Below the pieces are notes generated by a model. That model saw only the letters and a program-made list of their open reading frames with translations. It was not told the origin of the DNA and made no database searches. A stretch of 64,000 nucleotides of DNA from Pontibacter populi. GTDB taxonomy: Bacteria > Bacteroidota > Bacteroidia > Cytophagales > Hymenobacteraceae. The position numbers and the translations under genes are program-made. The first letter of the stretch is position 1, and every line of letters starts with the position of its first letter. This document shows positions 18,066-26,908 of this stretch, piece by piece. The stretch lies in assembly GCF_019336435.1 (NCBI RefSeq), contig NZ_JAHWXQ010000001.1, positions 1,240,001-1,304,000 of the forward strand. The letters are read 5' to 3'.

Positions 18066-19679
18066 CTATAGTTCGATTTTAATGTCTTCCAGTTCCCAGT
18101 TGGCTCTTATCTCTACCTGGTTGGGATACATATATACCCTTTCAGGTTCCCGGTCAAATTTTCCTGAGCCTCTGTCCCATTGTCCATTATTATTTTCATC
18201 AACCAGTACCCGGATATTATAAACTCCAGGTTCTATATTCTGGAACTTGAAGTTTCGCGTGTTCCTCGATTCTTTCACTACTTTGTATTTGTTGTCGAGT
18301 AACTGAACTATAAATGATTTGACTTTGGTAGTTATAGTTCCCTGTACACTTCCAGTTCCTTTATTTTCGCCAACGTTAAAAGCAAGCGGCGGGAAACTCA
18401 ATGCTTTGCCTTGTAACGGTACGATCTGCGTGCTATCTAAAACTATAGTATAAGGAGCCTGCCTGTTGCTTAGTTTCGGAATTGTAATTGTCAGCTCGGT
18501 GGCGGTTTTATCTAGCTTTACTTCTTCCGGATATTTTAACGCGACACTGGTAGCTGTATCGGATTGTATAGTTACCGGCGAGTTGCCCTTGATAGTAGCC
18601 TGAGCCTGTAATTCTAAAGTCAGTTTTTGTCCTGGCCGGTACAAGGTTTGGCCGTTTTTCTTGTTGATATCTTTAATAGCTGCACCTTTTACGCGTTGTG
18701 TATAATCCGGGCCAAAATCTACCTGAATTGTATCCAGGGTATTATTGCCCGCAGAATCCACAGCCGTTACGAGGGCTTTTCCACCAGTGAATTTCGGATT
18801 TTTATACAGCTCCACTGTTTTGCCATCCGGCAATGCCTTATAGTAGATGGTATCTTTTCCAGTGGCTGTAACTGCATTTATTTTCTCAAGGCCTTCGCTA
18901 TACGTTATGGTAAATCTGTCTGCCATTTTCTGTCGCTGCAAGGCAATCGGCTTTTTCGTATCAATTATAAATGTCTGCAGCGTTACTTTCTGAGAGTCCG
19001 CTTTTATACTTATAGGGTCTTTCAGGAAACCGATCCTCTCCCCCTCGTTATCATAAAGCGAATTGTTGTTTTTATCCTGCAGTGCATAAATTCTATAGTT
19101 GCCTTCGCGGATGTTCTCGAAACTGAATTGACCCTGCGCATCAGCCTGTGCCTGGTAGTAAGGCCGGCTCTTCCTAATGTTCATGGTATCTTCTGCAGGA
19201 TACAGCGCAACGATTGCATCTGCTTCCGGTTCCTGTGTCATCAGGTTAATTACCTGGCCTGCTACTCTGCTTGTATCTATAAAGGATCCGGTGCTGAAAG
19301 AAAGCTTCAAACCTTTGGCAACAGTTTTTTCCTTTATGTCGGCAATACCATTCCTGAAATTGAAAGTATAGGTGGTACTATCCTTTAGCGGTTTATCAAA
19401 GGTCAGTATCAGCACTTCATTATCCATTTTTATCCGATACTTGTTATCGGTGTATGGCGTAATGAGTAATTCTTTCTGGAGGTTATTTTGCTGTACATCC
19501 TCATCAAACTTCAGGCTTATAGTTTTGGTGCTTACGTTCAGTTGCTGATCGGCGGGAGTGCTGCTGACCAATGTCGGAGGTGTGGTATCTTTTGGTCCTC
19601 CTTCTGGGGTACTGACACTGGCACAGGCAGCTAGCGCAATTGCAGATGTGGCAAGGAATACGGTGTTGATAAATTTCAT
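18066..19679 (-). CDS. Ig-like-domain lipoprotein
   Basis: 537 residues from the ATG at 19679. The frame extends 10 codons upstream, but MKFINTVFLATSAIALAAC is a clear lipoprotein signal (lipobox LAAC). The mature N-terminus has STPEGGPKDTTPPTLVSSTPAD, then a bacterial Ig-like domain (Big_5 type, about 30-125) with LKFDEDVQ and TTYTFNFRNGI. Then follow prealbumin/CarboxypepD_reg-like beta modules: GQFSFENIREGNYRIYALQDKN near 185 and NFKFQNIEPGVYNIRVLVDEN near 490, both followed by NNN.YD/WD turns. Such proteins are common in Bacteroidota next to methyltransferase-mnmG genes and are probably surface or periplasmic. No enzymatic motif. It is downstream of the methyltransferase gene by 76 bp and likely shares transcription with it. 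Confidence 0.85.
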   Translation of the reverse strand: MKFINTVFLATSAIALAACASVSTPEGGPKDTTPPTLVSSTPADQQLNVSTKTISLKFDEDVQQNNLQKELLITPYTDNKYRIKMDNEVLILTFDKPLKDSTTYTFNFRNGIADIKEKTVAKGLKLSFSTGSFIDTSRVAGQVINLMTQEPEADAIVALYPAEDTMNIRKSRPYYQAQADAQGQFSFENIREGNYRIYALQDKNNNSLYDNEGERIGFLKDPISIKADSQKVTLQTFIIDTKKPIALQRQKMADRFTITYSEGLEKINAVTATGKDTIYYKALPDGKTVELYKNPKFTGGKALVTAVDSAGNNTLDTIQVDFGPDYTQRVKGAAIKDINKKNGQTLYRPGQKLTLELQAQATIKGNSPVTIQSDTATSVALKYPEEVKLDKTATELTITIPKLSNRQAPYTIVLDSTQIVPLQGKALSFPPLAFNVGENKGTGSVQGTITTKVKSFIVQLLDNKYKVVKESRNTRNFKFQNIEPGVYNIRVLVDENNNGQWDRGSGKFDREPERVYMYPNQVEIRANWELEDIKIEL

Positions 19680-19755
19680 AGAATAGGCCTTAAAAATGAA
19701 AATAGGCAAACTTTCGCTTGCCTTCTTTTCCGGTTATGCACAATGCTTTCAATTC

Positions 19756-20643
19756 TTATTTACGTTTCGCTACAAAGATCAGGCTCGAATAATCGTTACC
19801 ATTTTTCTCCGCATAGCTATTCGATTTATACCCGTTCAGCACACTGCTGATCATTTTGGTTTTACCTTCTTTATGCTTTTCACTTAGCATGCTTACATAG
19901 TAAGCGTCGAACTTCATAGGCAGCACTTCTTCCAGTTGCATCTTATGTCTCTTCAGGAAGCGTTTCATGGTTGGCTGCGTGAAGTGGTATAAATGGCGTG
20001 GCACATCGTAAGCTGCCCAGTTTTCTTTATACTGCTTTGCATCATGCGAGTCTGCATTCGGCACCGCAACTATAAGTACACCATCTTCGGTTAGATGCGA
20101 GATCAGCTGGCTTATAGTTTCGTTTAACGTATGGATATGTTCCAGCACATGCCAGAGCGTAATCACATTAAACTTTTCATTTGCCACCTCACCCAGATCT
20201 GTAGCTATAGTTGTGCCCGCCGATTCTGCTGCCAGTTCTCTGGCCTTATCGTTTGGTTCTACGCCCTGTACTTTCCAGCCATCTTTTTTGCAGGCAGTCA
20301 GAAATACACCTGTCCCGCATCCATAATCTAAGATAGATCCTTTGGCAGGGGCATAGCGGTTTATAAGTTCTACTTTCTGCTTGGTTGTAATTGAGCGTAC
20401 CACATGGTAGGCCCGGTTTATAATTCCGGTTTTAGTGTTGCTATGCGAGATATATTCTTCCGATTCGTAATAGCTGCCTATACTTTCAATATCAGGCCGC
20501 GGGTTGGTGAACTTGAATGTACAGTTCTCGCACTCCACGATCACAAAGCTTTCCTTCGAAACCGAATTATCTGTTACTACTAAAAAGTTTTTGAATTCTT
20601 CTTTGCCGCAGATCGGGCATTGCTCCAGTCTTTCGTAGCTCAT
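19756..20643 (-). CDS. Class I SAM-dependent methyltransferase with N-terminal zinc-ribbon
   Basis: 295 residues. An N-terminal four-Cys ribbon (CPIC at 9-12, CENC at about 38-41) precedes a Methyltransf_23-type Rossmann domain: motif I ILDYGCGTGVFLTACKKDG near 105-122, GVEPNDKARELA, and post-motif FNVITLWHVLEHIHTLNETI. The C-terminal part has PNADSHDAKQYKENWAAYDVPRHLYHF, typical of methyltransferases acting on sugar- or lipid-linked substrates. The start codon abuts the mnmG stop (TAAATG arrangement), so it is co-transcribed and probably coupled. Substrate unknown. Confidence 0.88.
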   Translation of the reverse strand: MSYERLEQCPICGKEEFKNFLVVTDNSVSKESFVIVECENCTFKFTNPRPDIESIGSYYESEEYISHSNTKTGIINRAYHVVRSITTKQKVELINRYAPAKGSILDYGCGTGVFLTACKKDGWKVQGVEPNDKARELAAESAGTTIATDLGEVANEKFNVITLWHVLEHIHTLNETISQLISHLTEDGVLIVAVPNADSHDAKQYKENWAAYDVPRHLYHFTQPTMKRFLKRHKMQLEEVLPMKFDAYYVSMLSEKHKEGKTKMISSVLNGYKSNSYAEKNGNDYSSLIFVAKRK

Positions 20644-22506
20644 TTATTTTCCCAGGTATACCATCAGTACCGAAATATCAGCCGGAGAAACGCCACTAAT
20701 TCTGGATGCCTGGCCTATAGTTTCAGGCTGTACCTTTAGCAGTTTCTCTTTCGCTTCCGCTGATAATGCCGGTATGTTACGGTAGTTGATTCTGTCTTTT
20801 ATAATATAGTTTTCGAGTTCGCCCATTTTCGCAGCCATCGTGTATTCTTTCTCGATGTAGCTTTCATACTTAACGGCAATTTCGGCCTGCTCTACACTAT
20901 CAGGTTTAAACTTACTCAAATATTCTTTAATGGCAGGTACTGCTGCAGCAATATGTTGTATCTCTATATTCGGGCGCTTAATCAACTGCCCGGCACGCTG
21001 CTTTTCTACAATTGGCGCGGAGCCTATTTCTTCGAGCATGCTGTTGATATCTCCGGGCTCGATCGGCTTGTTATTTAAGTAAGCGATGATTTCGGCTGTT
21101 TCGGCTATCTTCTTTTCCACAGTTTTTAATCTGCTCTCGTCAGCCAGACCTAGTTCATACCCAAGCCTTGTCAAGCGTATATCAGCGTTATCCTGGCGAA
21201 GTAAGATGCGGTGCTCAGCACGCGATGTAAACATACGGTATGGCTCTTCGGTACCTTTGTTTACCAGGTCATCGATCAATACACCAATGTATGCCTCTGA
21301 TCTCTTTAATACGAACGGAGCTTTTTCGTTTATCTTGTTATGTGCATTTATACCTGCCATCAATCCCTGGCATGCGGCTTCCTCATAACCGGTTGTTCCG
21401 TTTATCTGGCCAGCAAAATACAGGTTCTCTACCAGCTTGGTTTCCAGTGTCAGGTTCAGCTGCGTAGGTGGGAAGAAGTCGTACTCAATTGCATAACCCG
21501 GACGGAACATTTTTGCGTTTTCAAAACCTACGATCTTGCGTAAGGCTTTTAATTGCACATCTTCAGGCAGTGAACTGGAGAAACCATTTACATATACTTC
21601 TACCGTGCTCCATCCTTCCGGCTCCACAAAAATCTGGTGGCGGTCACGGTCAGCAAAACGATTGATCTTATCTTCAATGCTAGGGCAGTAACGCGGACCT
21701 AATCCTTGGATACGACCCTGGAACATTGGAGACTTTTCGAAACCGGTCTTAAGGATCTCGTGAACTTCAGAGTTGGTATAAGTTATATAGCAACTGCGCT
21801 GCTGCGCTAGCGGGGTCGTTTCGGTGTAAGAGAATTTTGATGGGTTCTCATCTCCGAACTGTTCTTCCATACGGCTATAGTCCAGCGAGCGGCCATCTAC
21901 ACGCGGAGGTGTTCCGGTTTTCATGCGGCCAGCTTCAAAACCTAACTCAACCAGCTGTTCAGTTAACCCTTTGGCTGATTTTTCAGCAGCTCTACCACCG
22001 CCCAACTGGCGTTCCCCGATGTGGATAATACCATTCAAAAAAGTACCGTTCGTTAAAACTACGGCCTTTGAGCGTATAGTTATCCCCAGGCTGGTGCGTA
22101 CTCCAACAGCTCTCCCTTGCTCTACTTCTATGCCGGTAACCATCTCTTGCCAGAAGTCAACGTTCTCTGTTTGCTCCAGAGTCAGGCGCCAGGCTTCAGC
22201 AAAACGCATGCGGTCGCTTTGCGCGCGCGGGCTCCACATAGCAGGACCTTTAGACTTGTTAAGCATCCTAAACTGGATCATGGTTTGGTCGGTAATGATA
22301 CCACTCATACCGCCAAGTGCATCAACTTCACGTACGATCTGGCCTTTTGCCACGCCACCCATAGCCGGGTTACATGACATTTGCGCAATCGTGTTCATGT
22401 TCATGGTTGCCAATAAAACCTTTGAACCCATTTTTGCAGCTGCAGCAGCGGCCTCGCAACCTGCGTGGCCTGCCCCTACAACTATAATATCGTATTCTGG
22501 AAACAT
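20644..22506 (-). CDS. mnmG: tRNA uridine-5-carboxymethylaminomethyl modification enzyme MnmG (GidA)
   Basis: FAD-dependent subunit that works with MnmE to make (c)mnm5U34 in wobble tRNAs. 620 residues, normal length. Dinucleotide-binding GAGHAGCEAA at 11-20; SCNPAMGGVAKGQIVREVDALGG near 44-66; GRAAEKSAKGLTEQL; GPRYCPSIEDKI near 273; second FAD-contact region FAGQINGTTGYEEAACQGL near 370; C-terminal helical domain with GVSPADISVLMVYLG at the end. mnmE (trmE) is not adjacent. A perfect parS palindrome lies 18 bp upstream of the ATG. mnmG is often close to replication origins, which agrees with the parS and DnaA-box findings. Confidence 0.97.
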   Translation of the reverse strand: MFPEYDIIVVGAGHAGCEAAAAAAKMGSKVLLATMNMNTIAQMSCNPAMGGVAKGQIVREVDALGGMSGIITDQTMIQFRMLNKSKGPAMWSPRAQSDRMRFAEAWRLTLEQTENVDFWQEMVTGIEVEQGRAVGVRTSLGITIRSKAVVLTNGTFLNGIIHIGERQLGGGRAAEKSAKGLTEQLVELGFEAGRMKTGTPPRVDGRSLDYSRMEEQFGDENPSKFSYTETTPLAQQRSCYITYTNSEVHEILKTGFEKSPMFQGRIQGLGPRYCPSIEDKINRFADRDRHQIFVEPEGWSTVEVYVNGFSSSLPEDVQLKALRKIVGFENAKMFRPGYAIEYDFFPPTQLNLTLETKLVENLYFAGQINGTTGYEEAACQGLMAGINAHNKINEKAPFVLKRSEAYIGVLIDDLVNKGTEEPYRMFTSRAEHRILLRQDNADIRLTRLGYELGLADESRLKTVEKKIAETAEIIAYLNNKPIEPGDINSMLEEIGSAPIVEKQRAGQLIKRPNIEIQHIAAAVPAIKEYLSKFKPDSVEQAEIAVKYESYIEKEYTMAAKMGELENYIIKDRINYRNIPALSAEAKEKLLKVQPETIGQASRISGVSPADISVLMVYLGK

Positions 22507-22523
22507 GTATTTCTGAATTTAGA

Positions 22524-22543
22524 GATGTTTCACGTGAAACATC
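22524..22543. promoter_or_regulatory. parS: parS centromere-like site (ParB binding), perfect
   Basis: The 16-mer TGTTTCACGTGAAACA at 22526-22541 equals the broadly conserved bacterial parS consensus and is embedded in a 20-bp perfect palindrome (GATGTTTCACGTGAAACATC). It sits in the 67-bp gap between ybeY and mnmG. In other bacteria parS sites cluster near oriC and are loaded by ParB. parA/parB are outside this window. Confidence 0.85.
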
Positions 22544-22573
22544 ATCTGTAGATTGGTAATTCCTTTTTTGCGA

Positions 22574-23002
22574 TTAAAATTTTCGCAAAGATAAACAAGA
22601 ATCTTCTTGTTTGCGCATAAGTGCTTCCTGCTCTTCAGTTTTGTCTTTGTAACCGAGCAAGTGCAACACGCCATGAATAAGAACGCGGTGAAGTTCGTCC
22701 TGGAAAGGTATGCCTAAAGTTTCTGCGTTGTCTTTAACGCGATCTATACTAACGAAAATATCACTTTCAACTATACCTTCTTCATCGGCATTGTCAAAAG
22801 TGATAATATCTGTAAGGGTATCGTGATCTAAGTATTCTACATTTATCTGGTGCAGGTAATCGTCAGAACAGAAGATGTAGGTAAGACCAGCCAGCTCAAC
22901 ATCGTGCTGATCAATAACAGTTGCAATCCAATCAGCTACTTGCTCCGGGTTCGATAGCGAAAACTCTACGTCTTCGCTATAAAACTCAATTGGATGATCC
23001 AT
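22574..23002 (-). CDS. ybeY: Endoribonuclease YbeY
   Basis: Metal-dependent single-strand endoribonuclease/rRNA maturation factor. 142 residues, normal length. Contains TDIITFDNADEEGIVESDIFVS (the beta-strand with Ile-F-x-S) and the zinc motif region HRVLIHGVLHLLGYKDKTEEQ. The first two zinc ligands are H110 and H114. The third, normally His in GYDH, is D120 (GYKD), a change seen in Bacteroidota YbeY proteins. It overlaps the RsbW-like gene upstream by 17 bp and lies immediately before the parS site and mnmG. The ybeY-mnmG neighbourhood is common in this phylum. Confidence 0.93.
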   Translation of the reverse strand: MDHPIEFYSEDVEFSLSNPEQVADWIATVIDQHDVELAGLTYIFCSDDYLHQINVEYLDHDTLTDIITFDNADEEGIVESDIFVSIDRVKDNAETLGIPFQDELHRVLIHGVLHLLGYKDKTEEQEALMRKQEDSCLSLRKF

Positions 23003-23411
23003 TCTGATGCATTTCGATATTAAATTTCAATTGTACCTTTTTGCCGTTATCCAGGAAGTTAACTTCATCGCAAAGGTTGCGCATCAGGAAAATGCCACGG
23101 CCACCCGGGTTCTCCAGGTTTTCAGGAGCAGTTGGGTCTGGCAGGTTCTGGTAATCAAAGCCAGGGCCTTCATCTTCAACTTCAAATAAAAGCTGGTTCT
23201 GCTCCACTTGTAAGGTAAGATAAACGTTCTTGTCTTTATCAAACTTATTGCCGTGTCGGATAGCGTTATTCACAGACTCTGTCACAGCAACCATAATGTT
23301 GCCATAGATATCATCTTCAAACTCGAATTCTTCCTTGGAGTTGTCTATAAAACTTTCAATTACGCGGATGTTTTCGATTAAGGAAGGAATCTGAATTTTA
23401 ACTTGATTCAT
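22986..23411 (-). CDS. RsbW/SpoIIAB-like histidine-kinase-type ATPase (anti-sigma factor kinase family)
   Basis: 141 residues, a stand-alone HATPase_c_2 domain. N box: VAVTESVNNAIRHGNKFD at 42-58. G1 box: VEDEGPGFDYQNLPDP at about 79-94. G2: PGGRGIFLMRNLCDEV near 102-118. Such proteins bind sigma factors or anti-anti-sigma proteins and phosphorylate the latter on Ser/Thr. No sigma factor or STAS-domain gene is adjacent; the partner is unknown. It overlaps ybeY by 17 bp, which implies coupled translation, and lies 35 bp downstream of the DUF4175 gene. Confidence 0.88.
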   Translation of the reverse strand: MNQVKIQIPSLIENIRVIESFIDNSKEEFEFEDDIYGNIMVAVTESVNNAIRHGNKFDKDKNVYLTLQVEQNQLLFEVEDEGPGFDYQNLPDPTAPENLENPGGRGIFLMRNLCDEVNFLDNGKKVQLKFNIEMHQNGSSN

Positions 23412-23446
23412 ATTAATCTTAGGTATGTAAACTATTAGGTGCTTTT

Positions 23447-26400
23447 CTAAAATTTTGAGTTCTGAAAATACTCATTTACCTTTTGCTTATAGTATGGTGA
23501 CAAAGCCGGTGGTATAGTTTTAAGTAATTCAGTCTGTTTCTCTTTTGCTCTAAGGTACTTCTCAAACGATGGTGGAAGTTTACGTGCAATGTCTTGTGCG
23601 GTTTTAGCTTCGCGTTTATTGTCCAGCTCCCGCTCTTTCATTGACCTTTCTGCTTCCAGTAACCGGGTTAGGATCTCACGTTGCCGCATGACCGTTTGCT
23701 CAGTTAACCGTTTATTAACGAGATCAGTCTCGCTTTGTTCCATCATGCGGCTAATATTTCCCAGTTCGCCCTGTTTGCCTTTTTCACCTGGTTTGCCGCC
23801 TTGTTTCTCCATCTCGCGAAGGGCGTTCCGGAGAGCCTCCTGCTCAGCAGCTAATTTAGCTAATTCTTCAGACAGTGCCTTACCTGATTTGCCACCTTTT
23901 TTCAAATCTTCTATTTTTTTATTCAAAGCGTCCTGCATTTCGCCTAAACCGCCTGGTTTTTTCTGATTTCCCTTCTGTTTTCCGGCCATTCCACCCTGCA
24001 TGTTCTGCATAGCCTGTTGCATTTGCTTCAAAGCATCGTTCAGCATCAGGGCCAAATTATTCATACTGGTCATGGCAAGTTGTTGTTGCGCCGTGGCTTT
24101 ACTTACATTTCTATCCCGAAGCTCCTGCATGCTGTTGTCCATGCTCTGGTTCATAGCAGCCACTTCGCGGGTCACAAACGATTGTATCTGGAATACCTTT
24201 TTAGATAGTGAGAACAGACTGTCTTCAATTACCTTGGCATTATCGCGGAGATTTAGCTGCTCCTGCGACAGTGCAATGAAACGAGGATCGCTTTGGTTAA
24301 CGCTACGGAAAGACTTCATGACAGCTTCCTGGTCAAAAGAAAGCTTGATCAGGTTCTCCAGTATATCGCGCAGGTTGTCGAGGTTCTGTTCCATGCCAGC
24401 CATACTCATGGAGTTCATCATCTGGTCCATTTGCTGGGCCATTTGCTTCATCTGCTTTCCGGCTTTCTGCTGACTATCGCTGGCTTTTTTATTCTGCTGT
24501 TTTTGGAGTTGCTGCTGGCTTTGCTCCATGTTCTGCTCGATCTGCTGCTCACCCTGCTCCTGCTGTTGCTCATCCATAGAATTCGGGTTCTCCAACTTTT
24601 CGTTCAGCTCTTTCAGCTCATCCATTTGCTTCTTCACTTCTTCAAACTGTTCCTGGAGTTCTTTCTGCTCCTGCTGTAATTGCTCGTTGCCCTCCTGCTT
24701 CTGTTCTGTTTTTTCAGCAAGTTTCTCCTGCTCTTTGGCCATGTCCTCAAGCTTCTCGGTAATGTTATCCAGTTTTTGCTCGAACTGCAGTTGCTTGAAA
24801 AGCTCCAGTGCCCGCTCCAATTCACGCTCCAGGTTCTTTTCGCGGTTATCGAGTTTGCTCAGCAGCTTCTGTAGTTCCGGGTCGTTGGCTTGTTTTTCCT
24901 GTAGCAGCTTTTCCAGTTCTTCGTAAAGTTTCTTGGTCTCCGGATCGAGCAGGTCGTTCATGAGCTTTTGCAGTTCCTGTGCTTTTTCGGCCAGTTGCTT
25001 GTCCTGCTCGCTAAGCATGTTCTGCTTTTTGTTCAGCTCGTTAAACATTTCCTTCATAGCGGCCAGGTCCTGCTCCAGTTGCTTTTTCTTTTCTACCAGG
25101 TCTTCCAGCTGTTTCTTATCCTGCCAATTCAGGTCGCGCTTAGTTTTTAGCTTCTCCTCATTTTTTGCCAGTTCATCCTGAAGTTTGTTTGCTTTCTCCA
25201 GTGTCTTGCTTATCTGGCTGCCTACCGATTGGGCGTTGCTGTTCAGCTCTTTCTCCAGTTCACGTTTGCTTGGTACTTTTAACTCGAAGGTGCGGGTACG
25301 GGCTTTCTTTGGTCCATGTAAGCCATCGTTATCCCAGACCTGCACAAAGTATTCCAGCTTATCGCCGGGCTGCATGTTCAGGCCAGCTGTATTCCATTGG
25401 TAGTAATAAGCCTGGCTAAGCTGCCGGGGAGCAAGTGGGAGAGCTATCGTTTTATAGCCAGCTTTCGGGTTATCCTGCTTACTGATGCGGTAATGAATTG
25501 CTAACCGTGACAAGCCATAGTCGTCTGCCACATCGCCACCTAACACTAAATAAGTATAAAGCGCCGTATCCTGGAACTGCTCTAAGGTGATCTGTGGATG
25601 TTTATCTGCAATAGCTGTGATCTGGTATTTGATATCCTCTTTGTTGGCGCTGTACTTATTTTTGAGTTTAATACTATAGTTCTGGCTCTCGCTGATCTTC
25701 TTGCTGGCTGTGAAGCTATTGTCTGTTTTTGAAGCTTTAAGTTGCTGGGCAGGATTGTCGAAGGATAAGTTTATAGTTTCGGTTTCGGATGCTTTGAAGT
25801 TCCACGTGAGCGTGCTGCCTTCTGGTACGGTTGCGTTTCCGGTATTCTGAATCAGTTCCGGTTTGCGGTTCAGGTAAGCAGGGTACTGTACCTGCAACTC
25901 AAAGTCTTTCAGGTTCGGGCGCGAAAGCGTTTCTAAAGTATACATATCCGACATAAAGCCGGAGCCTTCCAGTTCAAAATCTATTGATTTAAGTGGTTGT
26001 TTAAAGGTATAACTATAGTTGCCATCTGCCGCTTTTTGCAACAGTTGCCGGCGACCGTTATAGTTGATGAATACTTCTTTTGGTAAGGCCTCCCCTTCTA
26101 TGGCTACTTTCAGAACAAAATCTTCGCCCCGGAAAGTTTGTAATTCCTTATTCTGTACTTCGAAAGTAAACGGAGCTACTGGTGCGTAAGCTGTTTTATA
26201 GTTGATGATACGCTCAGTGCCCTGAACAAAAATGGCTGGATACACCAACGCTATGAGCAGTGCAACGATAGCCGGCAGCGCTACATATTTCAGGATCGGT
26301 TTGTTCTCTTTGTAGGTAACAGCATCTTTAAACCTGAATTGCAGTAACTGGCCAGAGCGCTGGTTTATGCTGGCCGCTATCAGCTCGTTTGTTCTATCCA

Positions 26401-26758
26401 GGTTATTTAATTGAATGGCATTCAGTAACTTGTCTTTTATTTCAGGGTAATAGTTACCTACTTTTAAAGCCGCCTGTTCATCCGATAAGATCTTACTCAG
26501 GTTAGCTAAAGCTGCAACGGGCATCGCGATCCAGCGCACGAAAGCATAGATAATGATGCCTATAAAAGAAAAGAGAAGGATTGCGCGTACTGCCTGAGGG
26601 AAATAAAAGACGTACTCGAGTAAACTATAGATGATGTAAATAGAAAGCAACATGCCGATAGCAAACAAGCTACCCCGCAGCAACAGGTTCAGGTAGAATT
26701 TCTTCTTGAACTCCTGCAGCTGATGCATCAGTTGGGTAAGTGCATCCTGTTGTTTCAT
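23447..26758 (-). CDS. DUF4175 family membrane protein with long Gln/Glu/Lys coiled coil
   Basis: 1103 residues. Two membrane helices at about 25-75 (LLLRGSLFAIGMLLSIYIIYSLL; AILLFSFIGIIIYAFVRW) and one near 152-172. A periplasmic beta-rich part (about 175-480) has FVQGTERIINYKTAYAPVAPF and DVADDYGLSRLAIHYRIS. Then follows a very long charged coiled coil (about 490-800, with many E/Q/K heptads), Met/Gln-rich segments (MKQMAQQMDQMMNSMSMAGM region) and a helical C-terminus ending ALSPYYKQKVNEYFQ. Conserved in Bacteroidota, function unknown. It probably spans the envelope as a structural or scaffolding protein. Plus-strand frames opposite it are artefacts of the low-complexity sequence. Same-strand cluster with the RsbW-like gene, ybeY and mnmG. 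Confidence 0.85.
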   Translation of the reverse strand: MKQQDALTQLMHQLQEFKKKFYLNLLLRGSLFAIGMLLSIYIIYSLLEYVFYFPQAVRAILLFSFIGIIIYAFVRWIAMPVAALANLSKILSDEQAALKVGNYYPEIKDKLLNAIQLNNLDRTNELIAASINQRSGQLLQFRFKDAVTYKENKPILKYVALPAIVALLIALVYPAIFVQGTERIINYKTAYAPVAPFTFEVQNKELQTFRGEDFVLKVAIEGEALPKEVFINYNGRRQLLQKAADGNYSYTFKQPLKSIDFELEGSGFMSDMYTLETLSRPNLKDFELQVQYPAYLNRKPELIQNTGNATVPEGSTLTWNFKASETETINLSFDNPAQQLKASKTDNSFTASKKISESQNYSIKLKNKYSANKEDIKYQITAIADKHPQITLEQFQDTALYTYLVLGGDVADDYGLSRLAIHYRISKQDNPKAGYKTIALPLAPRQLSQAYYYQWNTAGLNMQPGDKLEYFVQVWDNDGLHGPKKARTRTFELKVPSKRELEKELNSNAQSVGSQISKTLEKANKLQDELAKNEEKLKTKRDLNWQDKKQLEDLVEKKKQLEQDLAAMKEMFNELNKKQNMLSEQDKQLAEKAQELQKLMNDLLDPETKKLYEELEKLLQEKQANDPELQKLLSKLDNREKNLERELERALELFKQLQFEQKLDNITEKLEDMAKEQEKLAEKTEQKQEGNEQLQQEQKELQEQFEEVKKQMDELKELNEKLENPNSMDEQQQEQGEQQIEQNMEQSQQQLQKQQNKKASDSQQKAGKQMKQMAQQMDQMMNSMSMAGMEQNLDNLRDILENLIKLSFDQEAVMKSFRSVNQSDPRFIALSQEQLNLRDNAKVIEDSLFSLSKKVFQIQSFVTREVAAMNQSMDNSMQELRDRNVSKATAQQQLAMTSMNNLALMLNDALKQMQQAMQNMQGGMAGKQKGNQKKPGGLGEMQDALNKKIEDLKKGGKSGKALSEELAKLAAEQEALRNALREMEKQGGKPGEKGKQGELGNISRMMEQSETDLVNKRLTEQTVMRQREILTRLLEAERSMKERELDNKREAKTAQDIARKLPPSFEKYLRAKEKQTELLKTIPPALSPYYKQKVNEYFQNSKF

Positions 26759-26815
26759 AGGTGTTTGTTACTATAACGCTAACCGATTAGAGCGGTTACA
26801 GCTATACATAAAGCA

Positions 26816-26868
26816 AGAGCACCTAATTACCTGTATATGAAACTATAAAGTATAAAATTAGGTGCTCT
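26816..26868. terminator. Inverted repeat, possible terminator of xth
   Basis: Perfect 13-bp arms AGAGCACCTAATT and AATTAGGTGCTCT separated by 27 nt containing an AACTATA heptamer. It lies between the xth stop and the DUF4175 start, both minus strand. The T run is weak, so it may be a regulatory stem instead. Confidence 0.5.
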
Positions 26869-26908
26869 CAAGTATAACTATAAAATTCGAACTTTTCGTA
26901 TGTCTCCT

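Noticed and set aside
23589..25419. Several plus-strand frames (60-157 residues) opposite the DUF4175 gene
   Set aside because: They are antisense shadows of low-complexity Glu/Gln/Lys codons, giving Ser/Cys/Phe-rich sequence.
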